Shown: positions 20,060 through 33,677, counted from the first letter of the stretch. The stretch: DNA of 64,000 bases from Plasmopara viticola (GCA_001695595.3 MBPM02000001.1:930001-994000), one strand, 5' to 3'. Notes: generated by a model from the sequence alone, not told the origin. Made by a program: numbers and translations.

Positions 20060-23000
20060 GGAAGATTAAGATGATCTGAAACGAATGCATTCCACTTTTA
20101 TGTTGCTTACTAGCTCGCTTGTATTTTTGAAGTCAGCGCTACGATCTTGTGCTGTTGCGCATCCACACTGTCGTTTGTCCTACGTTTTTTCGCCGTCTTG
20201 CTACTGCATGCGTCGAACATTTAAGGAAAAAAAGCCAAATTAAGCATTTAATTGTCCGAACAGTATTATCGATGAGAAGCACAACGCACAGTCTTTCAAC
20301 TCTAGATTTTATATATCTGATGCGTTAAGGCTCTCGTCAAAGCTGGCCTTTGTAAACTAGTAACAACGGGTCGCAAGGTTGCTTTTGTCTCAAGCACGCA
20401 GATCCTCGCTTATGGTGCAATATATTGCCGGAGACCGAGCTTTGTTATTTGCTTTCACAAGTTACCGTCTCTACACCCATACAGCTTCACCTGACTTTAC
20501 TCTCTTCGTGTTGCTTGTGTCTAGCGTGTCAGACTAGTTGGTAGTACCATTACAATGTTTGAATGGATTTTGGGCATAAATAAGATGATAATTCTTGCAC
20601 ATAATCGAGTCTGATGAATGCATTTTAAGTAGAAATTTTTATGCTAAAAAAACTCAAAAAGGTTATCGAGAAAGCTTTAGGTCAAATCTAAGTTAAAAAA
20701 GAAAAGTTGTATTAAACCTTGTTCTGAAGCTAGCGATCTATGTTTTGAGTACAGAACGGAGGCCAGAGAGGTCATCGTACGCAAAAAATACTAAGAGTCG
20801 ATCCAATCATAGTCATTCCTCTATGAGGACGTCTTTTGCCTGACAAACTCATCAGCGTCGATGAAGCTGGCACCGATGATCGTTTCTCCACCTAGCTCAA
20901 AGTCGCTTACAGTGAGCGTGGAAACCATATAGGACCGAGAGAGGCGAGAATTCTCGTTTGTGGACCAGAAAAGTTGGAATGCCCATGATGTTCGAACATA
21001 GCAACAGAGAGTGGCTCTAGCAATCTTGAACCTTGGTGGGGAAAACACAAATGTGCAGCATCTCAATTCAAGCAGTGTTCCCCACATGGAATGAGCTTAA
21101 GTGTTAGCTAAATCCATTTTCCTGCCACACAGCTACGGATACCGCGTACGGTCACGCTTTCTCATAGCCAATAAGGGTAAAAAGATTATGATGAGCTTTT
21201 ACTAGGAAGTACAGGACCTACTGATTGATATGGCCAGATTACCTCTCTTAGAAGTGTCGATTCTATGGACGGGATATTGCCAAAATGATGTATTTCGTGT
21301 ACATCCATCCTATCTAAAGGTGTCCGTTAAATAGGCATTGAGTGCCAAATTTGAAAATAAGGCATCACAGCTCGCAGAACCAAGGACCCTCGGTAGGTCT
21401 CCTTTTTCTGAATATATTTATGGAAAAGATGGGCTGCCTCTGAAGCTTCATCTGTGGTGATTACCTTCATTTGCAGTCGGATTGCCCCCTGCGCTAAGCA
21501 CTTTACGCTAAAATGTCACGGCCAACCAGCCGTCAAAATGACTTAGAAAAAGACTTGCCTATAGAAGACGCGGGGAGGGATGCTGGATCAAAACCAAATT
21601 CCGTCGAGCCATAAATAGGTTACAAAGGTCCACAGATCATAGCCCCAAAAGTTTAATAACACCGAGCGTGCTTGAAAGCTTGTGTTGTCAGTCCAAAGCA
21701 GTCGTGAAGAGCATAGGTAGACAATAGTCTATCCTTCTACGTCGGGAAGTTATGCTATGCCTTACTGTCGAACGTATTTGTCAACCGCAATAATAAGCAC
21801 AGCAGAGTGATAATGTCACAATTTGCTTAGCTACAGGAACGATGGTCTACATACCTAAATTTCAGTGAAACGTGGGTATGAAACTAGATAGCATCTGGCT
21901 TTAGACACAAACGCAAGTGTGAAATCATCTTGGGCTTGGTGTGGCTGCAGAAATACGAGGCCTGTACTGACCAAAGGTCAAAAACCTTATGTGCCGACCG
22001 CTATACTCCTAACAAAGCTTTAACACGTCACGATTTCATGTCTGTTATAGAAGTAGAAGCGATAAAGGTTCAAACGCGGAACTGAGTCGGGCAGTATGTT
22101 AGATATTGGTATGTCGGAATTTGAAACTAATGATGTCAGCGACAAGATTCCAAAATGTGGAGTGTCAATAAATTCACTTCGCAACGTTCGAAAAAAGCAA
22201 AATATACTGCATACGCTCATGGTATATTTGACGCTAAGTAGAGTAGTCATTTTAGCGACGCGTGAGTGCTCATAAGACCCAGTACTCTCTCCATGTCATA
22301 AATGACATGACTGGCTCCAAGCAAAGTCAGCGTAAGCGAGGCATTAGCCCCCTACATAACTTCAGTCACATTGCTGTCGTTAAGCAAAAGCAGCATTAGC
22401 AATACATCAACTAAACACGTGGAGTAGTGTACTATCTACCAAGGAGTGCTAGTGGAGAACAGTACTTGCTAGAGGCGTAGCTAGCATACAGCAAAGACAT
22501 CAAGACAAGGCCTTTCCGATGCAGGTGAAGTTTCACGCTATCAAGTTAGCAACGCATGTCGAAAATAGCAGCCATTACATACCACGCAAAATGTAGATGG
22601 CTTTGGTAAAGAAATGCAGGGTGCGGCGGGAACTATGCACATGGAGTGGCTTTAAGCAGCACTAGTCAAGGACAGCGCTCTCTGTATACCCGGCGTGATA
22701 GAGGTTACGAAATCTGGGGCGCTATCCAACTGATACATGGGAGCAGTATTTTACTCGCTGAGCAACACTGGCTGCGAAAAAGTTTGAAGCACGCGTGGTG
22801 TAGCGGTTCTGAGGTAGAGGCATTCAGAGAGCTGCACTTTTGATGTACGTGGAGCGACACTTAGTTTGCTGAGTAAGGCTCTGATGAGAGAAGACCTCGG
22901 CTGGAAATCAATGTAGACTACGGTGTGCTTATGCCAATCTTGTCGACACTGATATTGGGTGAGGAATTCTTCGAAAGAAGGCAGAGATTTACCACGTACA

Positions 23001-25949
23001 TTGGGCGTCTCGTCTTAAATGGAAAGCGTTTTATGTAGACATGCCTGTTAAGCACGATAGTGCTCGGCTATGTACTAGTATATATGGACGGTCGAAGGAA
23101 AGATCATATTCTGTCAGTATATGTTCTACTTGAGCTGTACGAGATAGCAAAAAAAACCGAGATGGCTTGTAAAAATTGACAACGTCGTTGAGGTAGTGGT
23201 CAATCGACCCAAAGAATACTTACCTTCTTCATCACTGTAGATAAAGCGCTATTGGAAGGCACTTAATACACGATATAAAGTATTGATCCTTGATTGTTCA
23301 CCAAACTTGTATATTTACATATAATATTGGGCATTTGCGTGTTAGCTTTAGCAATGCACAGTTGTATATGCCACCTACCGATATGACAATTAGGACGCTA
23401 TTATCAAATAGATTGTATCGATCAAGATTGAATCAAATATTGGCTTGCTATCAATCTACTTCGCCTTCTTTCTGCGCTTCATGTCTTCATGCAAAATAGA
23501 AATAGTAGGATGTAATATTACGAGCCCTCCTCCTTGCGTCACCGCTTGATAAAGGTGTACATCATAATTGACTTGACTCAAGAAGCTAAGCACTAAGTGC
23601 CATGGCAGTAGCTTTCGACGACAGAATCGTGTGACGTCATCGGCGTTTCATTTTGTGCAGCACACAAACAGCAATTCTCGCAGACATTCTGTACTAGGAA
23701 GCCAATGTGCAAGTGGCTCAACGTATGCGTCTGCAAAAAAGTAGCTGCAACCACTAACATAAGGGGTTTGCTGTAGTCCAATGTACAGTGTCTCCGCTTA
23801 AATCGACGAGTATTGCCGATCATATATGCGAGAGAGTGGCATACAGTTGACCGCGATCAGCACTTCGAGCGGTGTGCTGTGGAATTGAATTTCCTTGCAC
23901 TTAGGGCTTTCGAATTTGCTTGTGATATTTACTTGTCTGGTGTAAACATGTTAAGACTATGCACAGAGCCCTGATGACATTTTCGTCTATAGTTGTGCAG
24001 AGTATCGGAAGACATACGGAAAAAAGTATTGCTCACTTGCAATCAGTGTTTAAGTGCACGTGCACAAAGACGCTTAGCGCTGATATAGATACGTGCATCT
24101 TAGGCGCAAAAGAATTCCCGTTATAAGGTGTTCTATTAAAAGTTATGGCTTTCAGGCAGATTCCGCTATGGTTAAGAACATTGTGAAATTGACCAATTTC
24201 TTTGATCCTGATGGACTTGAAAAGGTGGTATGTCCAAGTCAATTATTTACACAAATATTTGTGAGTAGCGCAAAACGAACGAGGCCACTAGTTGATCTCT
24301 TTTGAGGACAAAACAATTAAAACTCAAACACCGAGAGGTGCCTGAAAAGTCAAGCATAGTCTGTTCGTACAGTGTGGCGCCCCACCTTGCTGCTGCTACT
24401 AGCAGACGGCAACAAGTAAGAACGAGTGACCGCGTTCACGACTTTGCAGCTCGAGGCTGCCGTGAAAAACAATTGTGTCATAACAAAAAAACTACTTGCA
24501 ATAAAGCCTGTTCTACAGTTTATCTGCCAGCCATTATTGAACATAGTCAGTGCGCACTACGACTTAGTCACCTCATCTTGTGCAGGAAATGGCGAGGTAG
24601 CTCTCCGTTTTTGTGATTGATTACTTCGTGTAAGACTAGACAAGCAGATTTTTTGGCGGATGCGTTTTCGTGTCACGTACGCATGAGATTACATGTGCGT
24701 AGAACTTTCATATACGGTGAAGCGATGTTTTAAAGGAGTTATAAATAATTTATCAGTGCGGTTGAGGGCGAAGCCACATTGTTTCGTGGTATAGGCTGTA
24801 TTGTTGAAGTACAGCACCTTGAGGTAATCCACGATGTGTAAACCCAAGTAATTTTTACAATACATCGCTTGGCAGTCTTCTCGCTCAAAAGAAAATGCAT
24901 GTCTTGGTAAAAGCCCACTTTTGGTAGATATTAAAGTTCGGCGTTACCGAACTGCCCCCAAGCTGCACAAAAAAGATTTCGCGCAACTGTTTTGCATGTG
25001 TAAAGTGTGCCAAGAGGTAGGCGACTCCCACCAACTGTGGCAATACCATTGACAAGCCCTCAGGCAAAAAAAAGCTCCGGAGATCTATTTGCCTGGCCAA
25101 GGCGAACGGCGTTTAGTTCTCTCGCGCCCGACAATCCTCCAATGCCTGAGTCTTCGGGCAACAAATATGGAAGTACTTGCCTAGCCCTGGGCTGCAAAGA
25201 AGCCATAGTCCAACAAATCCTATTTCCTGGCATAAACGTCGATAGACTTAACGTCAAACTTACTGGCCCTTTAACAGGCATTGTCCAAAAAGACAGAGAA
25301 GCGTTTAATTATTGGGAGTAAAGACCTGGTCTATTCCTTGGTCGACGAGGTCGCCGTCTAAAATGACAAACATCGATAAATTTCGGAGTGGCCCCACCAC
25401 AAAAGCAGTATATATGGGGTTATGTGACTCACCAGCTTTTTTTTAACGCGTATCAAAGTCTCGTGAGGTCTACTCGTTTTCGGGTAAGCAATGTGGCAGG
25501 TAAGAGGTAGCTTCTTAGATAGGTAATATCCACCATGGCACCGAGCCATACGCTCATCCCCTTCGCGCACCGCAAAAGTTCTTCAAATCGTGTCATCTAC
25601 AAGCGGCGCTTGTTTCAAATGAGGCTATTGATTTAACGTGACCTTTTGGCAACTATGAGCTTCTTTTGGACAACAACAAATCCTGCTTGGAGCATCCGCT
25701 CTTGTCTTCAGGCTACTTAGGGTATTTGGTATTTCTGTTGTCATCACGGTTGATCCTACAAGCTTTCACAGTTTTCATTACCCAATTTTTCATGTAGGGA
25801 CACTAGTGTGTGATGTAAATCATGAGTTCTATTTCGGCCTTAATGTCTGCTACAACATCAAATCTCACTTTTGGCTCACAACTTTAAGACATCGACTCCG
25901 ACTGTTTAGGCCGGATCCACCATACAATGTAGCAAACCGTGTCGAGAAA

Positions 25950-26138
25950 TTAGTTATTCGATTGTGGTGTATTGAGAAAGCTCAAAAGCGAGTTGGCAAG
26001 CATATTATGCTTACCAGGGTTGTATTTAGCGCCAAACGAATATTTTGCAAAGGATGACAGGCCACACCTTTTATCTTCGGAACGTGTATGGTGTATCTCC
26101 CGCCGTCCGCAAATATGTGCGGTCTGAATAGACCACAC
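25950..26138 (-). pseudogene. Ty3/gypsy RNase H tail fragment
   Basis: On the minus strand the frame contains AKYSFGAKYNPGKHNMLANS, which matches the end of a gypsy RNase H domain (PGK.N..AD.LSR pattern). The frame just upstream (26385-26071) may be more of the same polyprotein but cannot be assigned with confidence. Confidence 0.5.
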
Positions 26139-26882
26139 GAATATTAAAATTCTTTAAATTGTACTGGTGCGTGATTCTTGGCAAGTAAATTCTTGTTCTA
26201 AGCGAGATAGCTTCGTTTAACGGCTCTAAGCTATCTATGCTCGAGCTACATGACTTGCTCATGACCGTCCTCAGCGAGCTACAATAGCGCTCAGCAGATG
26301 GCATAGCCAAAAGCATCGTGGTAAACAATTTTGGCTGGTGCTGACACTCCCAGCGCCCTCCTTTGCCGACATACACGACAACCACCTTATATTAGTTTCA
26401 ATAACAATTCTAAAAAAGACATGAAAAGAGTTGTCGATACGATAATCGCGATAATGTACTTTGAGTGTAATATGAAATTGCACATGAATGCTCTGGTTGC
26501 TACATTAGTCTCTGACTTGCATTGTAGTCAATACTCCAAAAACTCTTTGACCAGGGGTTACGAACAGTAGGTTACTAAATATTTGTATACCTTCCTGCAT
26601 ACTTTCTTTAAGTAAGGTGCTGTGACCCCGTCATTCCTAATAGCATTTCTAGCTAAATTTATGTAGATTGTCTACCTTAGACCTCCTTGTAAAAGCTCAA
26701 AGATGGATGAAATCATCTGTCGATGCGTAGTAGTATGTATAAATAATGTTGTAATTTATTTATATACTTGGCTTGAGGGGCATGGTTTATGCACCACGTT
26801 TTACGGTATACTAGCCAAGTGCTTTGTAGAATAGAGTGGCGCACACATGTCGCCGCCTGTTTGCCTCACTCCGTGAGTGACG

Positions 26883-28979
26883 ATGAACCGCGTGCTGCAG
26901 CTACCGCTGGGAGCCAGCGCCCCGCCTGCCGTTGAGAATTACACACTAGGTGATGTGCTTATCTGCAAAGCCAATCGTGGAAAGCTGCTCGAAGTGGAGC
27001 ATCTCGTCAAGACACTACAAGCGGACGTCAATTACCGCAACCAGGCGAGACAGAGTGATGATCCATTCCGCATTCTGCCTAATTGACGGTCTTGTGTCTT
27101 TGTTCATTTGACGATTGCAGCACGGATGCTCGGCACTACATGGCGCTGCAGCGTCCGGCCAGCTTGATGTGGTGCAGTGGATGGGTGCACACGGCAACGT
27201 AGACTGGAGTGCCACGGACCACGATGACCAGACAGCACTGCACTATGCCGCATTCTACGGTCATTTGGAAGTCGTACAATTTTTAGTCGAGAATGGTGTG
27301 CCACTGGACGCGCCTGACAAGTTTGGTCGTTTAGCGCATTGCTCGGCCGCAATAAATGGCCACTTGGACGTCGTTACGTACCTGCTGGAGGAGTGTCAAA
27401 GTCCTATCGATATCAATGCGGTCGACGAGGTAGGACTTGCTATGTACATGAAAGCGGAAAGCGATAATACTTGGCGTTTTGTTTGCTATTTGCAGTACGG
27501 AGGCACGTGCCTGCATTGGGCAGCGTCAAAAGGACGCAAGGAAGTGATCCAGTATTTGTGCATGAAAGGCATTGATATTCATATTACGAGCTATGTGCGT
27601 GTTAGCTACTATCTGTTATGTAATGGCTGCACTTACTTGCTTATTTGAAGTAGGATAATAAAACGGCGTACCAAATCGCCAAGGACAAACACAAGCAAAA
27701 ATGCGTCCAGTTTCTCAAATGTTGGTACGAGACATCGCAGGTATGCTCCTTGTATTGTTAGCATTATTCTGCAAGACTCGACAAAGGCGCTTATAATGCA
27801 TGTAGAAATTTGTTCATGCAGCTGAAGAGGGAAATGACGAAGAGATTGCGCGAATTATCGCCGAAATTAATGGAGCTTACCCTCTACGTTTTATTCGCGA
27901 CAAGGTGATGATGGGATGAGCAGGTCTGATATATTATATCTTATAAAATTGCTTGTTTTAATGTTTTGTTTGTAGAATGGTAAAAATGCAATGCATTTCG
28001 CGGCGGAGTTTGGCCACTTGTCAACACTTAAATTCTTGGGCGATAAGTTTGCTGTATGGACGGACGTTGACAAGGTAGGCGAATGATCATAAGCGATTTT
28101 ACCAAAAACTGTTTGCGTATATTTACCAATTGACTGCAGTTTGGCCGCAATGCATTACACAGTGCAGCGCTTGGAGGCAACAAGGAATGTGCGTTTTGGC
28201 TAATCAGGAAAGCTCGAGACTCGTCCGAGTTGTTTTCGTTGACACTGGTGCGTGGTAATTATCATGTTAAGCGAGCGATTGTCGTGTTGTATAGTGGCGA
28301 GCGTGCTCTTATTTGAAGTCTGATTGCAATCTTTAGACGAACAAAAGTCCATCGCGATGTGCATTTGAGGCCGGCCACAACTCTCTTGCGAGCTATCTAC
28401 AAGCATGGGAAGAAGGCAACGACGACTACTCAACAAACGACGAAAAGTCAACGCTTTTGCTGGAAGTCGATGGTGGTCGTCCAGTGGGTGACGAAGAAGA
28501 AAACGCCGCACCGCGAAGCAGAAGTATGTCGCGAACCAAAGAAATACGTTGTATAAATTCCCAACCTTTGTGACTGATGTGGCTTTTTACCAGATATTGA
28601 GACTGTTTACAACTGGCTCAAATTTTTCAAAATGGAGGAATATGCGCAAAACTTTGAAAAAGATGGGTTTGATACCTTGCGAGGTGTGGCTACGATTGAT
28701 GAAGATGACTTGATTGATATGAAAGTGAAAAAGGGACATCGGCGGGTGGTTCTTTCTCATATCGAAGAGCTACGTAACCAGCTACTCGTATTGGATGAAA
28801 ATGCCGAAATTGCCGGAAAAGAGCCACTTTCGTCTCCGACATTAAATATGCTTCCGCTCTCCTCTAGACAGTCGTCGATGTCTTCGATAGCTGGTGCTGT
28901 TGGTACAGAGGGGCTTAACAGAGCAACGGGCACCGGTGACAACTCCACCAGATGTACAGGTAGTCAGCTGTACATTTGA
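26883..28979 (+). CDS. Ankyrin-repeat protein with SAM domain (nine exons)
   Basis: Model join(26883..27044, 27121..27429, 27496..27594, 27654..27740, 27806..27904, 27976..28074, 28140..28247, 28337..28523, 28594..28979), 511 residues. Reading frame is continuous; introns 1-7 are phase 0 and intron 8 is phase 1. Ankyrin repeats fill residues 40-340 (for example HGCSALHGAAASGQLDVVQW, DHDDQTALHYAAFYGHLEVV, GKNAMHFAAEFGHLSTLKF). A SAM domain follows near residues 385-450 (VYNWLKFFKMEEYAQNFEKD then LIDMKVKKGHRRVVLSHIEE). Both domains mediate protein binding, so this is a likely scaffold. Several exons are exactly one 33-residue repeat long. Intron 1 has a GC donor (CAG|GCGAGA). The 3' end is uncertain: a further splice after 28960 into a small exon before 29190 is possible. 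Confidence 0.8.
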
Positions 28980-29256
28980 TATCGATTGTCTGCACGCACA
29001 AAGGGCAAGTGCAAGGATTGAGATACTACAGCATGTCGAATGTGAAAAAATAAAGAAAAAAGGGAGATCTTTAATATGTCTTAAAGTGTACATCACTTTT
29101 CTCTTGCATAAATCAATCAACGAGTTGACTTGTCTGCGAACGGACTGCACCCTGACATGGTACAGTACGAATCGGCAAATTTTGTGACATCGCAACTTAA
29201 TTGAAAGGTATGCAATATCAGTGTGATGTCTTATCAGAAAAAAAAATGTTTTCAGT

Positions 29257-29802
29257 TTACCTTCCACGGCCTTTAAACATTCTTTGATTCATGTCTGCTC
29301 GAATTCCGTTGTTTGCCATTTCATGAAGCCATCCGACACGCTGAGCTTCTGTCATGGGTAAACTTTGTTTCTCCTTGGGTCTCTTTGTCACTTGACGCAA
29401 TTTTGCAGCTAATTGTTGCGTCTCTGGGTCATCTTGTATGTTGCCAAAATCTCTAGGATGGGTCTGGGTTGGCTTTAAGGTGATTGAACTCACTAAACGT
29501 GAAGGCATTGCAATAGAGTACTCGTAATCACAGACAATTAATCAAGTAATTCAGTACAGCACTGTACGTGTTTTCGGATTAAGCTGAAATGGTGTTAGCG
29601 CGCTTTCCATGTCGTATTCAGTCTTGAGCTGTTCACGCCAAATCTGATTTCGAGCCACTTCATCAATCTTAGACGCGAGCGATTCTCGCTTCTTGTCTGA
29701 CATCGCTGTCAAGATCAAGAGTACAAAGTCCTGTGTAATGCTCGCAACGTCGCATGGCTCTAAGTCGTGTGTATTTAAAGAAACATTATTTAAAGAGGAC
29801 AA
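29257..29802 (-). CDS. CFAP144/FAM183-like ciliary protein (two exons)
   Basis: Preferred model complement(join(29257..29492, 29568..29802)), 156 residues. The donor is AACAC|GTACAG and the acceptor CGTTTAG|TG, giving a 75-base intron. An alternative splice (29521-29562) would keep 17 more residues but needs a 42-base intron. The pattern NQIWREQLKTEYDMESALTP followed by FQLNP, then PRDFGNIQDDPETQQLAAKL, KRPKEKQSLPMTEAQRVGWL, resembles the CFAP144 (FAM183) family of microtubule inner proteins in motile cilia, which share the NP-turn, the EDP-type block and the Q..GW end. This would fit a flagellated zoospore. Only 38 bp separate its ATG from the stop of the TBC gene upstream on the same strand. 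The family call rests on recalled motif spacing, not a search. Confidence 0.6.
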
Positions 29803-29840
29803 CTCTCTTAAGTCATAAAAAATTGGGTTAAAGACCTCTC

Positions 29841-32800
29841 TTACAGCATCTTGTCCATTGTAGTCTTGACAGCTTTGATAAAGTCGTCGCGCTGCTGAAC
29901 TTCGTACGAGTTTCGTTTGTCAACGACATTGCCATCGTCAGCTTTCCACCTGTAGTAAATAGTCACCATGAGCGCATTCTTCTTTAGACAAGTCATTCGT
30001 GCAATGTGCTGCAACGAGTGACAAGATTTGACAATGAAGAGGTCGTCTTCATTGCGAGTCGCGGCCTTGAGCACCACTAGATGATTCTCCAGCACGACCA
30101 CGCGACGTGGATTAATACTCGCACGTGATGTAACGTCCCCTTGATCACTCGGTGTTTTCTTCTTGTAGCACGCAAAGAAGGGGCTGCTCACACAGCTCAC
30201 CATTTGCGTGCGACTCACAACCATTCCCTTGTGCAGTTGATTCACGTGGCCTTTGACAACACTGTGAATCGATTTACTGCTATAAAAAGGCTCGCTCGTC
30301 GACGTTGCAAGTGTCGACATGTTCCTGTCGCTTGCCTCCACGTGGTGAACGAATTGACCTTCGTTATCGTCGTCGTCATCGTCGTCGTCAATAGTAAACA
30401 TTTCGTCGGTCGAATCGTGAAAAAACTTGCTATGCGCAGGATCACTCGACAAAGCAGCTCGGGGGGCAAGAGGCGTGCTCGTGCTGACACTTGGTGACTT
30501 GGGGGAAGCCCCAGCTCCCGTTTCTTTAAGCAAAGGGGCCGGAGAGGACGTGAAGGGGACCCGAACCTTGGCCGAGGTCGCCGTCGTCGCCACTGCCGCT
30601 TGCTCGACAGCGTGTTCCATGGCAGACTCGACTTTCTTGAGCATATCAAGACTATCGGAACCAATTGCCACCAACGAATTACGAAATTTGCTTAAGTTTG
30701 GCATAGTAGACTTGGTCTCTTTTGCAGGAGAACTTGATGTGGTACTTGTTGGAAGCGTACCCTGGATGCTCCCCGATCGATTCTTCAAGTTACTATTTCC
30801 CATGTTGGCTGCAACGTTTGCAAACTCAGCCGTAGTCGCGGCCGATTTCTTCAAAAGCCACTTTGTCCCGTCCATTGTCGGACTTAAAAGTGTCTTCCCA
30901 CCAGTCTTGAAAGCACCTGCAAAGCTCGAGTAGTAGGAAGTAACTACAGGGCTTTTCGGATTCGTGATTGAAGAAGGGAGGTTGACATCCGAGAAACCGA
31001 GTCCACCTACCGGTGCGTCGCATGCGGTGGCTGCGATACCCCGATCCTTGTCCGCTTCTGTCTTCGCGTCACTATCTCCCACGCTCAAGGAAGCGGTAGG
31101 AACAATCGCTTCCATGCTTCGATCATGTTGACAGAGTTTGCAATTCGGCGTGTCATGATCGGCGAGGTCGTCCACCGTCAACTTCTCCGCGCGATAGAGG
31201 TACCCATGCGCAGCAGCGTATCCTCCGTCAATCACACTCACGCGTGGAAAGTCGTGCTTGAGCAAAAAGTCAATCGTAGATTGCACGCGCGTTTGATCCC
31301 TGGCGTACGTTTCGAGAAAGTCCTCACATAACGAAAAGGGCGACGCCGCGGCGACTCCTTGGTTCTGCTGAAATTGGCGCAGCTCCTCGGCAATGTGCGC
31401 GTAGCCTTGCCCCATCACGCAAATGTGGACCCCTGCATGTTTGAGCGGCGCAAGGGTTGCAAGGGCGTGATCGAGCACAGTTGGCTCGGCGACGGCGTCC
31501 GGGTCAAAGACAAAGGCGGTGGGCACTTGACCACGTGTCGTATTCTCCTGGCTCCGACAGTCGATGATGAAATAGCGCAGCGATCCCGTTTCATGCCCTT
31601 GAATGCCACCAAAGACAGATGGTATGACTTCTTTGACGTCCAAAGTCAACGCGGTTGAAGCCACGTCCATCGCCTGCACGTGCAGAAAGAAGAGTTGCTG
31701 AGCTTCGGGAGAGTTCGTCAACGATGTGGGTGGGGTGGATGACGACAGAGCGGCCATTGGATTCAAAGGAACTAGAGTGAGGAGCTTCACGGGCATGTCA
31801 ATCATCATGGTCGACATATCTTTCAACCCTTGGGTTGATGCTGACAGCAAAGTGGTCATTCCAAAGGAATTGCCGTGTCCCAACGACGGTCCGGTCAATT
31901 GCCCTTCTGGAATAACAGGAGAGCGTGGTGGCACGTCCACTCTGCGTAATCTAGCACGGATGCAGGGTGGCGTGGATTCGATCAAGTGCCGAATATCGTG
32001 CACAAACACCTTGTTCTGCGTCAAGGGTCCCTGAACGACCGTGTCCAAAAGCGTGGTCGTCATACAGTGACGAAGTTGCTCGCCCGTCATGCGCATCAAG
32101 GTTTTCTCGGCCGTCACAATCATGCAGAGCGTGATAAAACACCCTGTGAAAAGTGGTCCATTCTCAGTCGATTGAAACGCCTCGAGCATTAAACTGGCAT
32201 CCCACACTTTGAGCAAAAAGTCAAAGTCAAGCAAATCGCTTGCGAGGCCTTGTCCTTCAAAGAAGGAAGAGAGCCACGAATCGGCAATGGCACCGCTTCT
32301 TTTGCTTTGATGATGAGAGGCCTCTAAAGGCGCTTCGTTCCACGTTTGATAGTGTTGATTCAAGTAAGAAGCAAGCCCTGGTGCGTGGTATAGCAACAAT
32401 CGCTTCAAGAGCGGACGTCGAGTCGATGTGAAGCCATGCAGCGACTGCTTCTTGCTGACGTGAGGCAGAAAGCGACGGCACGTGGCTGCAAGAATTTCAA
32501 CAATCTCAGGGTGAAGAGGTTCACAGCCACTTGCGAGCAACAATGGTGCAAAAGTAAGCACCAAACCCGACGAGTAATCGATTTCAAAGTGCGTGCACAA
32601 GTGCGTAATCAAAGTTTCCGCACTGTCAATAAAGAGCAAGTGCGTGCCGCGCATGTTGTCTCCCAACTCATCGAGAACACGCCCGTGGGCTGCACTTGAG
32701 AAAATTTGTGAACACAGAGCTTCGACTTCTTTTCGGAGTAACGCTTGACTCGGAAGTGAGCGTGATGTTGTCTGGACCGCATACATTGATGCCAGGTCTT

Positions 32801-33677
32801 CATTCTTGGGCTACAGTGTGACAAAAGCCCCTCGTCAACAACGTCGTGAGCAAATCAAGAAAAGGTTGCTATTCATACCTGTACCGCGCGGTGCCACAGG
32901 GTCAGTCGCAACCCTGCTGGAAGTTCTCCTGTCTCCAGGTACGTCTGTCGGGCGATGGTCACATCTTGTCAATGCAACACACAATTCAGTACACTCAATC
33001 AATCACGTTGTGACAAAAGCCTTGTTCGTACCGACTTGCGCCTTGTGCGGTGTGTGCACCTGGCTCTTGATCTGCAACGACGAACAACTGTTTTCACGGG
33101 AGCTACTAGCATTGGCTTGCTGATTCGCTCTTTGCACGATGGATTCCAGATCATCATCGTCCTCATCATCAAACGAAATGGGCGGATCCGTCCCAAAGAT
33201 GTTGGTACCACCACTTTGCACAATGTCATGATCATTTGCCAAAACAGCCACTGGCGTCGATTGACTCGACGCAGTCAAGTGCAGTTGCGTATCCGAATTG
33301 TCAAGCATTCGATCGAAATCGTCACCGTCGTCCAGCATGTCCAAAGCAGCTGAGGCTACAAATCCGTGCACCGGTGCAGGAGGCGTCACAATTTGAAACG
33401 ACGGTGTCAAAGCATCGTCAGAAGCAGAAACCTCGGTCTGCGCCGATCCTCCATCATCAAGCCACGACAGGAACTCGTCTTGCTCATGCCGATTAATGTG
33501 CTCCCAATTGGCCTTTTGACGAGATTGACAATTGTCGATGAAATTGCCAACTTTTTCGCTGCAACTGTCTCCAAACAATTCGTCGTCGTCCAACGCGACG
33601 TTCGTTAAAGTCGGCGGTGCAATCGCATCCATTTTCAGATCATCGCCGAAAATGTCGTCAAAGTCTGCGTTGGACAT
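29841..33677 (-). CDS. TBC1D23-like Rab-GAP-fold protein with rhodanese domain (three exons)
   Basis: Model complement(join(29841..32810, 32879..32964, 33032..33677)), 1233 residues. The introns are 68 and 67 bases, GT-AG, in phases 0 and 1. The middle exon supplies ARQTYLETGELPAGLRLTLW, the expected start of a TBC domain, so the two long open frames are one gene. Order: acidic N-terminus 1-215 with FDDIFGDD, DDDELFG and DEDDDDLES; TBC domain about 220-520; rhodanese-like domain about 635-790 (RYFIIDCRSQENTTRGQ); Ser-rich linker; PH-like C-terminal domain about 1100-1233. This is the order of TBC1D23, the trans-Golgi adaptor that captures endosome-derived vesicles through golgins and the WASH complex. 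The arginine and glutamine finger motifs of active GAPs are not evident, as in TBC1D23. The acidic N-terminus is not part of the family as I know it. Confidence 0.8.

Larger units (their letters stand above)
19601..26882. other. Gene desert 2
   Basis: About 7.3 kb of A+T-rich DNA without an intact gene. Open frames are all short and carry no recognisable domain, except a Ty3/gypsy RNase H scrap near 26.0 kb. A diverged 47-bp tandem pair lies at 19965-20059. No tRNA- or rRNA-like segment was noticed. Confidence 0.6.
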
